A stretch of 20,747 bases of DNA. Source: a virus. The notes beneath the pieces are model-generated. The model was not told the origin of the DNA. It did no database searches and was given only the letters and a program-made list of their open reading frames with translations. Each line of letters opens with the position of its first letter. The first letter of the stretch is position 1. Where the stretch lies: positions 1 to 20,747 of IMG/VR virus record IMGVR_UViG_3300007609_000109. One strand, written 5' to 3'. The translations under genes were made by a program, and so were the position numbers. Positions 7,480 to 13,196 of the stretch are shown one piece after another.

Positions 7480-8706
7480 CTATTTAAAACGACCTGAACC
7501 ATGTATCCAAATTACCATTACCCATCGCTCTCCGTATGTAATAGGAGACACTCTATGAAGCATATAACTAGGAAACATTGTTATAGATCCTTGCTCGTCA
7601 ATACACTTTATTAGTGTACCATTATTTAATTCTAGTTCGCCCCCTGAGTATCCGTCTCTATTAGTTAAAGGAATAGAGACAGAAATTTTACGGCTAGATG
7701 CAGTTTCTGGGCCTATATCTACGTGCCAATCATAATGGCCATTTTCTTCGGCTTTGTACTGTAAGAGTTCGATTCCATGAATCATACCCAATAAATCAAA
7801 CTTAAAATAGTTAGCATTTGCTTCTGCAACCGCTTTACCTATTCTATCAAATATCCAATGATTGGAAGTGTCCTCTAGTGCTATTTCAAACTTATTTACG
7901 GAACGAACAGAGGTGTCTAATTTACCATTATTTTCGAATCCTACAGTAGCTTTACTAGAATATAAAGTATCTGATAATGATATTATTTTTTTACATTCTT
8001 CCTCAGTAAAAGTCATAGCGGGGTTAAAGCCGGTATGAAAAGTTATTGGCCCTGGTGAGATAGAGTCACATTTAGATATCATATATCCGTTAGGTTGAGT
8101 AAATATTTTATTGCCCGAGCTAGCGGCTTCTTTTTTACTTCCTAACTGTTTTCTACCGTCAAACTTATGATCTTTATAAGGTCCGTTCTTATCTACATAG
8201 TGAAAAAATACTTGAACTTGCCAAACTCCTTTAAAGGGAGGCCTCCAATGAGGAAGTTCATTTCCTCGGTACATCACTAGATCGCCCGTATTTATAAGCA
8301 GAGGTAATCCTACTAAATCTTCCTCATCTTTTGCAAAGTATATAGGCCAAACACTAGTATTAGGCTCAAATCCCAGAGTCATTGTTCCTGAGATTTCACA
8401 CGATGGGCGGTCTGAATGCCTTTCTAGCACTTCTCCCGGCCTGTAAATTCTTGCATAAGTATAAGCGGGGTCTAGGCTAACTCCCAACTGCTTCGATAAA
8501 GTTTCTGTCAATTCTTCTAATAGTTTATCAAATACAGGGTCGCCGTATACTGAGTCAGATAAAGGACATTGAGGATCTTTTTCTAGATTTCCGGCCCTGT
8601 GCAGTCCAAACATTCTGTCTGTTAAGTTTTTGCAAGTTTGTTCATCTATGACATTTGACAAGTATACATATCGATTTTTTTCAAAATAATCCGCAATTGC
8701 TGTCAA
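7480..8706 (-). CDS. Double-domain 2OG-Fe(II) oxygenase (prolyl-4-hydroxylase-like)
   Basis: This 408-residue protein holds two 2-oxoglutarate/iron dioxygenase domains in tandem. Domain 1 (about 1-172) has H97-x-D99 (ERHSDRP) and the distal H153 (LPHWRPP). Domain 2 (about 220-405) has H328-x-D330 (YDWHVDIG), H384 (MLHRVSP) and R394 (GERWVM), the usual 2OG anchor ten residues after the distal histidine. Both domains keep 56 residues between the first and distal histidines. In domain 1 the +10 position is Q163, though R155 and K159 are near. Such enzymes hydroxylate proteins, small molecules or nucleic acid. Being in the fibre operon hints at virion modification, which is inference. The start is TTG at 8706, one base after the upstream stop, with a good AAGGAAG site. 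No ATG occurs before residue 32. Confidence 0.88.
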   Translation of the reverse strand: MTAIADYFEKNRYVYLSNVIDEQTCKNLTDRMFGLHRAGNLEKDPQCPLSDSVYGDPVFDKLLEELTETLSKQLGVSLDPAYTYARIYRPGEVLERHSDRPSCEISGTMTLGFEPNTSVWPIYFAKDEEDLVGLPLLINTGDLVMYRGNELPHWRPPFKGVWQVQVFFHYVDKNGPYKDHKFDGRKQLGSKKEAASSGNKIFTQPNGYMISKCDSISPGPITFHTGFNPAMTFTEEECKKIISLSDTLYSSKATVGFENNGKLDTSVRSVNKFEIALEDTSNHWIFDRIGKAVAEANANYFKFDLLGMIHGIELLQYKAEENGHYDWHVDIGPETASSRKISVSIPLTNRDGYSGGELELNNGTLIKCIDEQGSITMFPSYMLHRVSPITYGERWVMVIWIHGSGRFK

Positions 8707-8707
8707 T

Positions 8708-9622
8708 TTAGTCTTCCTTCTTTTCTAATTGTGCAACTTTCTTATCATACCCCAAGCCTGTGGTATGCTCGTGCTTAAAGCCCATGCGATCCATCTTAGC
8801 TTCATCAACTTTACAGTTGTCAATTAGGTTAGAGACAACATGATCTACGAAGTCATGCAAGCCATTCGTATCCCAACTCTCGGAAACAGCTTCTTCCGCT
8901 ACGTATTCACGAATCATACGCTGAATCTTTCCAGGGTTCACACCAATCTGTTCCATATATTCTTGCTCGCCTTTTGTAATATTTCCGCTTTGGCGAACAT
9001 CTCGAATACACTGAACTAGACTTCTCTTTAAGTGTGATTTAGATTCTTCTTTTTCTACGTCTTCTTCTGAAAAATCTGAAACTTTGCTTTTTAACTGCTC
9101 ATATAATTCATTAAGAGCTAGTACATCTTTCATTGCGCCTTCAATATAGAGCGAACCTTCTGCCATGCCTTCTCGAAGTTGGGCAAGTTTTACTTTTCCT
9201 TCCACTTCATCCCAGTATTCTAAGTTTGGATCACTAAGTTTTTCTTCAAGTTTACGAATTTTTACTTCATTCTTTACTTGTCGCCATTTAGCTTCATTCA
9301 GTGCATTCTTTTTGCTTGTTACTTCTGCAGCAATTTGTCGCATATTCTTAAGAGGACTGTGGTAAGATAAATTAATATGCTTCCACGTCCACTCAGTATG
9401 ACTACGATTCCATATATTTTGCAGCTCTTGAGTATTTTGAAGTGCGGTATCTACTAACTGAGAATTTTCAGCTAGACTTCTGCCTCCAAAGCTTTCTGTC
9501 TTTGCAAGGGTGCCTCGACCAAATACTGCTGCTACTGGTACCTTATATTCACTACCGTCCGTAAGTGTAATATCTTTGCGAATTTCTTCGAATATTGCTA
9601 ATTCTTTTGTATCGTCTGACAT
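8708..9622 (-). CDS. Coiled-coil protein of unknown function
   Basis: I do not recognise this 304-residue protein. The first 60 residues look globular (TDGSEYKVPVAAVFGRG, then a Gly/Ser-rich turn). Residues about 100-190 are long charged helices with heptad-like spacing (QVKNEVKIRKLEEKLSD, KVKLAQLREGMAEG), so coiled coil is likely. The last 90 residues form a second helical region (YMEQIGVNPGKIQRMIREYV), ending in a lysine/glutamate-rich tail. There is no signal peptide or membrane segment. Unlike its neighbours, it is preceded by its own perfect sigma70-type promoter, which would also drive the dioxygenase and the 105-residue gene, so these three may be made earlier or apart from the fibres. 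A scaffold, tail-measuring or host-directed role cannot be told apart here. Confidence 0.75.
   Translation of the reverse strand: MSDDTKELAIFEEIRKDITLTDGSEYKVPVAAVFGRGTLAKTESFGGRSLAENSQLVDTALQNTQELQNIWNRSHTEWTWKHINLSYHSPLKNMRQIAAEVTSKKNALNEAKWRQVKNEVKIRKLEEKLSDPNLEYWDEVEGKVKLAQLREGMAEGSLYIEGAMKDVLALNELYEQLKSKVSDFSEEDVEKEESKSHLKRSLVQCIRDVRQSGNITKGEQEYMEQIGVNPGKIQRMIREYVAEEAVSESWDTNGLHDFVDHVVSNLIDNCKVDEAKMDRMGFKHEHTTGLGYDKKVAQLEKKED
8713..8719 (-). promoter_or_regulatory. Ribosome binding site supporting a TTG start
   Basis: On the minus strand AAGGAAG ends 6 bases ahead of the TTG at 8706-8704. The good site and spacing, and the lack of an early ATG, make TTG the likely start of the dioxygenase. 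The site lies inside the last codons of the preceding gene, so translation may be coupled. Confidence 0.6.
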
Positions 9623-9660
9623 TGTCCTACCTTTTATCTAGTGGATTTATTTTTGTTAGT

Positions 9661-9684
9661 GTTGTTATTATATAATATGACAAC
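9661..9684. promoter_or_regulatory. Inverted repeat over the -10 box, possible operator
   Basis: GTTGTTAT (9661-9668) and ATGACAAC (9677-9684) form 8-base arms with one mismatch, around the -10 box of the minus-strand promoter. It could bind a dimeric regulator. No regulator gene is visible in the window and AT-rich promoters often look palindromic, so this is weak. Confidence 0.25.
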
Positions 9685-9707
9685 AAAAAAGTCAAGCAAT
9701 ATTTTTT
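9667..9707 (-). promoter_or_regulatory. Strong sigma70-type promoter for the coiled-coil/dioxygenase genes
   Basis: On the minus strand the order is AAAAAATATTGC (9707-9696), the -35 box TTGACT (9695-9690), a 17-base spacer, and the -10 box TATAAT (9672-9667). The boxes are one base from consensus, and the A-rich run upstream could act as an UP element. Transcription should start near 9660, leaving a leader of about 40 bases before the ATG at 9622. The same upstream element occurs at the promoter at 18517-18556. Confidence 0.85.
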
Positions 9708-9708
9708 C

Positions 9709-10767
9709 CTAGTTTTGCTGCCCTACTGGCTGTTTTAATGGAAGTAAAAGATCCCCTACGTCCGTGGCATTTGCATCAGAAGAAAAAGAAAACTTTTCTA
9801 TAACATTTTGATGAGTGGGACTTAAAAATCCTCCATGAGAATAGCCACTATCTGTAGAAGAAGTTCCTGCATTATTTTTAACGTTGTTCGTTAAATCTCC
9901 TACATCAGTAGCATTTGCATCTGTTGCAAAAGGAAACTTTTGAATAACATTTGTGAGCGCTGGAAGGCTTCCACCTGCGAAATATCCGTTTTCACTAGAA
10001 CTTTGACCGGCACCAACAGCAATGCCACTCAATAAATCTCCTACATCAGCAGCATTTGCATCTGTTGCAAAAGGAAACTTTTGAATAACATTTGATTTCC
10101 CTGGGGCATCCCCTCCACTATGATATCCATTTTCAGTAGAATTTTGACCTACTCCAGTCTCAACTAAATTGATCAAATTTCCTACGTCAGTAGCATTTGC
10201 ATCTGCTGCAAAAGAAAACTTTTGAATAATATTGGTTCTCGGGGGAGAGAATCCTCCTGATGTGTACCCATATTCAAGAGAAGATTGCCCCGCTAAGTTT
10301 GTCATAGTAGTTGTTAAATCACCTACATCAGTAGCGTTTTCATCTGCTGCAAAAGGGAACTTTTCTATAACATTAAGGTATGCCGGCGTAGCTCCCCCTG
10401 CTACATAGCCATTAGTAGGAGAAGTTTGTCCCGAAGCTTGATGTTTTGCTGCTGTAAGATCTCCTACATCAGTAGCATTTGCATCTGTTGTATAAGAGTA
10501 CTTTTGAATAACATTAGAAAGAACATAAGATGTTGGAGCACCTTCTTGGCCTGACGAAGAATACCCGAAGCTGCTACCTTGAAATGCATCTGCAACAACA
10601 GCAGCAGCAGGCTCAAAGTAACTTAAAGAACTCCATGCTGTGGAACCGTCTCCTACTTTAAACTTGCCCGTGTCAGTTTCGTAGGCAAATTCTCCTATTG
10701 CCAGCGTCGGATCTGCAGCTGTTAGGTCTGCTGCCAGTCCTCTCTTTAATTGTATTGTATTTGCCAT
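9709..10767 (-). CDS. Tail fibre / receptor-binding protein with six propeller-like repeats, paralog C
   Basis: This 352-residue protein begins with a fibre N-terminal module like that of Bordetella phage Mtd (IQLKRGLAADLTAADPTLAI, then ETDTGKFKVGDGSTAW, 1-50). A short Ala-rich linker follows, then six repeats of about 47 residues on the pattern GYxxGG-x(5)-N(V/I)IQKF(P/S)FA-x-DANATDVGDL. The di-glycine then aromatic layout recalls kelch-type beta-propeller blades, and six integral repeats suggest a closed six-bladed ring. The first repeat is degenerate (SSSG in place of SGG). The C-terminus ends in mid-linker (GQQN). It is the last of three tandem paralogs 8-9 bases apart. Host-surface binding is inferred from the N-terminal module and operon. 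A repeat-built trimeric fibre is an alternative to a propeller. Confidence 0.8.
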   Translation of the reverse strand: MANTIQLKRGLAADLTAADPTLAIGEFAYETDTGKFKVGDGSTAWSSLSYFEPAAAVVADAFQGSSFGYSSSGQEGAPTSYVLSNVIQKYSYTTDANATDVGDLTAAKHQASGQTSPTNGYVAGGATPAYLNVIEKFPFAADENATDVGDLTTTMTNLAGQSSLEYGYTSGGFSPPRTNIIQKFSFAADANATDVGNLINLVETGVGQNSTENGYHSGGDAPGKSNVIQKFPFATDANAADVGDLLSGIAVGAGQSSSENGYFAGGSLPALTNVIQKFPFATDANATDVGDLTNNVKNNAGTSSTDSGYSHGGFLSPTHQNVIEKFSFSSDANATDVGDLLLPLKQPVGQQN

Positions 10768-10776
10768 AGTTTTTTC

Positions 10777-11853
10777 CTAGTTTTGTTGGCTTGTAGAATT
10801 TCTAACGGCGATTACAAGATTTCCTACATCAGTAGAGTTTCCGTCTGTTTCAAAAGAAAACTTTTGAATAACATTAGTATAAACATTAGGAGGTCCTTGT
10901 AAACCCCCGGCCACATATCCGCTAGAAGTTGAAGAAGTCGCTGACATCTGTTGATTAGTTGCAAGTAAATCTCCTACATCAGTAGAGTTTCCATCTGTTT
11001 CAAAAGAAAACTTTTGAATAACATTAATTCGAGCAGTAGCATCCGAGTTGTATCCACCAGATACATATCCATAAGTAGAAGAATTACTTCCTGCCTGGGA
11101 ATTAACTAGTGCAGATAAAAGATCCCCTACATCAGTAGCATTTGCATCTGTTGCAAAAGAAAACTTTTGAATAACATTAACGGGGTTATTTGGAAAACTA
11201 TATCCCCCAGATACATATCCACTTACAGGACTAGAATGACCTGCACTAGCCCTATAACCAGATAAAAGATCCCCTACATCAGTAGCATTTGCATCTGTTG
11301 CAAAAGGAAACTTTTCTATAACATTATAACCATTGGCAGGAGTGGGCACCGCGGTGCCGCCTGCAGAATAACCGTTTTCGGAAGAAGAATGCCCAGTACC
11401 GGTATCCTTAGCTGCCAGAAGATCTGCTATGTCAGTAGAGTTTGTATCTGTTGCAAAAGGAAACTTTTCTATAGTATTTTTGACGCCAGGGGTTGTTCCA
11501 CCAGAGAGATATCCAGACTCAGTGGAAGATTGGCCTGTGCTTAACTGTATAGCAAGTATAGTATCTCCTACATCAGTAGCATTTGCATCTGAAGTAAAAG
11601 AATACTTTTGTATTGTATTACGTATAGTAGGTGACGTGCCTCCAGAAGCGTATCCGTAGTTTTCCCCTTGAAAACTCCAAGCTTCAGCGGCAGCGACTTC
11701 AAAATAACCTAGGGCACTCCAAGCGGTTGAGCCGTCTCCAACCTTAAACTTGCCTGTATCAGTTTCAACGCCTACTTGGCCAGCTACCAGCGTCGGATCT
11801 GCTGCAGTCCATTCAGCTGCTGTACCTCTTTTATGTTGTATTGTATTTGGCAT
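10777..11853 (-). CDS. Tail fibre / receptor-binding protein with six propeller-like repeats, paralog B
   Basis: This 358-residue protein is the middle of three tandem paralogs. The N-terminal module (MPNTIQHKRGTAAEWTAADP, then VETDTGKFKVGDGSTAW) is nearly the same as in paralog A, and the six repeats begin near residue 69. Repeats 3 to 6 have longer and more varied loops between the di-glycine and NVIQKF (for example AVPTPANGY and YNSDATARI). These loops are the likely contact surface if this binds receptors. Two repeats carry FETDGNSTDVG in place of FATDANATDVG, a sub-type that marks the last two repeats of this paralog. The ribosome site (CTAGGGGAAACT) overlaps the stop of paralog A, so translation is probably coupled. 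No signal peptide is present. Confidence 0.8.
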   Translation of the reverse strand: MPNTIQHKRGTAAEWTAADPTLVAGQVGVETDTGKFKVGDGSTAWSALGYFEVAAAEAWSFQGENYGYASGGTSPTIRNTIQKYSFTSDANATDVGDTILAIQLSTGQSSTESGYLSGGTTPGVKNTIEKFPFATDTNSTDIADLLAAKDTGTGHSSSENGYSAGGTAVPTPANGYNVIEKFPFATDANATDVGDLLSGYRASAGHSSPVSGYVSGGYSFPNNPVNVIQKFSFATDANATDVGDLLSALVNSQAGSNSSTYGYVSGGYNSDATARINVIQKFSFETDGNSTDVGDLLATNQQMSATSSTSSGYVAGGLQGPPNVYTNVIQKFSFETDGNSTDVGNLVIAVRNSTSQQN

Positions 11854-11861
11854 AGTTTCCC

Positions 11862-12938
11862 CTAGTTTTGTGAGCCTGCTTGGCCATAGCCAGTCGCTAA
11901 AAGATCTGCAATATCCGTTGCATTTGCATCTGTTGCAAAAGGGAACTTTTGTATTGTATTAAGAAGGGACGCATTGACACCTCCTGCACCATACCCATCA
12001 GTAGTAGAACTAGAGGGGGCTCCACTATACTGAACGGCTTGAACTAAATCTCCAACATCCGTTGCATTTGCATCTGTTGCAAAAGGAAATTTATCTATAG
12101 TATTAGTCGCGCCAGGAGGACTACTAAAAGGTACGTCCATACCTCCGGCAGTATAACCATATTCTGTAGAATTAGGTGCAAAACTGTAAGATCTGGCCAC
12201 TGTTAAATCACCTACATCAGTAGCATTTTCATCTGCTGCAAAAGGGAACTTTTGTATAATATTAGTATGAATATTAGAAGGGCTGGGAGCTATAGCAGGG
12301 TTAAATCCGCCTACTACATATGCGTACTCTGGAGCACTTATTCCACCGGATGCGTACCTCGCAGCAAGTAAATCTGCTATATCCGTACCATTCTCATCTG
12401 CTGCAAAAGAAAACTTTTCTATAACATTAAATACTGTAGGAGAAGCTCCTCCAGAGTGGTATCCATTTTCAGAAGAAGAAGAAGCTGCTGTCTCGTATTT
12501 GTCTACTGTAAGATCACCTACATCGGTAGCGTTTTCGTCTGCTGCAAAAGGAAACTTTTCTATAACATTTGTTTGAAGAGGAAGTCTTCCCCCCGCAGTA
12601 TAGCCATGAGACGAAGACGTATTTCCTGAGATACTGAATTTGAGTTGTGTAAGGTCGCCTACATCAGTAGCATTTTCATCTGCTGTAAAGGAGTACTTTT
12701 GTATTGTATTCACCTTAGGAGTACCTCCAGAAGCATAACCAAAAGCACTTCCTTGAAAGCTATAAGCAGCAGCAGCAGCAGCTTCAAAATAACCTAAAGC
12801 ACTCCAAGCTGTGGAACCGTCTCCCAGTTTTAATTTGCCAGTATCAGTTTCATAGCCGAACTCTCCCGCAGCCAGTGTAGGGTCTGCGGAAGTCCATTCT
12901 GCTGCTGTACCTCTTTTATGCTGTATGGTGTTCGCCAT
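11862..12938 (-). CDS. Tail fibre / receptor-binding protein with six propeller-like repeats, paralog A
   Basis: This 358-residue protein is the first of three tandem paralogs in transcription order. The N-terminal fibre module (MANTIQHKRGTAAEWTSADP, then YETDTGKLKLGDGSTAW) is followed by an Ala-rich linker and six repeats beginning FGYASGG. Early repeats use FAADENATDVG while the last two use FATDANATDVG, the form common in paralog C, so repeats look mixed between genes. Repeat 4 and repeat 5 have long Pro/Ser-rich loops (FNPAIAPSPSNIHTN, MDVPFSSPPGATN). It follows the 82-residue protein gene by 9 bases, with a GGA ribosome site. The likely role is adhesion, as part of the virion. Confidence 0.8.
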   Translation of the reverse strand: MANTIQHKRGTAAEWTSADPTLAAGEFGYETDTGKLKLGDGSTAWSALGYFEAAAAAAYSFQGSAFGYASGGTPKVNTIQKYSFTADENATDVGDLTQLKFSISGNTSSSHGYTAGGRLPLQTNVIEKFPFAADENATDVGDLTVDKYETAASSSSENGYHSGGASPTVFNVIEKFSFAADENGTDIADLLAARYASGGISAPEYAYVVGGFNPAIAPSPSNIHTNIIQKFPFAADENATDVGDLTVARSYSFAPNSTEYGYTAGGMDVPFSSPPGATNTIDKFPFATDANATDVGDLVQAVQYSGAPSSSTTDGYGAGGVNASLLNTIQKFPFATDANATDIADLLATGYGQAGSQN

Positions 12939-12947
12939 GATTTTTTC

Positions 12948-13196
12948 CTATACTTCTTCGTCTGCAGGATTCGTCCAATCGGGGTTGAGAGTAAATGCTC
13001 CATTTGCATATGTATACTTATTACCAGACCAATCGTCTGGAATTGTTACACCTTCGACCATTGTTGCGTTCTCGCTGTTGAGATCTGCGACAATAAAGTT
13101 AGGAGTTTCAATGTTTGTAGCAGTAAGCGATACCACTACATCATCCTCAAATACATACTTTGATAAATTAGTTGCTGTTTCAATAATTGTTTTCAT
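12948..13196 (-). CDS. Small fibre-associated protein, unknown
   Basis: This 82-residue acidic protein begins MKTIIETATNLSKYVFED, then VVVSLTATNIETPNFIVADL, and ends PDWTNPADEEV. The first half predicts strands and the second half has aromatic turn residues (DDWSGNKYTYANGAF). Similar small proteins sit beside fibre genes in marine phages, to my recollection, but I cannot name a function. Its ATG overlaps the stop of the 654-residue fibre (TAATG), so it is translated with that fibre. Its place between that fibre and the three propeller paralogs fits a small fibre component, tip cap or assembly factor. This is inferred only from position. Confidence 0.7.
   Translation of the reverse strand: MKTIIETATNLSKYVFEDDVVVSLTATNIETPNFIVADLNSENATMVEGVTIPDDWSGNKYTYANGAFTLNPDWTNPADEEV

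Larger units (their letters stand above)
9709..12938 (-). repeat. Eighteen-copy repeat array spanning three paralogous fibre genes
   Basis: Three genes each encode six units of about 141-165 bases. Every unit has a strongly conserved block of about 60 bases encoding N(V/I)IQKFxFAxDxNxTDVGDL and a variable block around GYxxGG. On the plus strand the conserved block reads as 'gcaaaaggaaacttttgaat' and close variants, over and over. This is coding repeat DNA, with no spacer-like or CRISPR character, and is a likely substrate for recombination. Confidence 0.85.

Noticed and set aside
8288-8295. Minus-strand TATAAATA, matching the T4 late promoter -10
   Set aside because: It lies inside the dioxygenase coding sequence, not ahead of a gene. 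Another copy at 15722-15729 is antisense within a fibre gene. In AT-rich DNA both are probably chance.
9709-12938. Regular repeats of about 140 bases that could be read as a CRISPR or satellite array
   Set aside because: The repeats are fully coding, keep one frame in three genes with ribosome sites, and vary in the loops, as expected of protein repeats.
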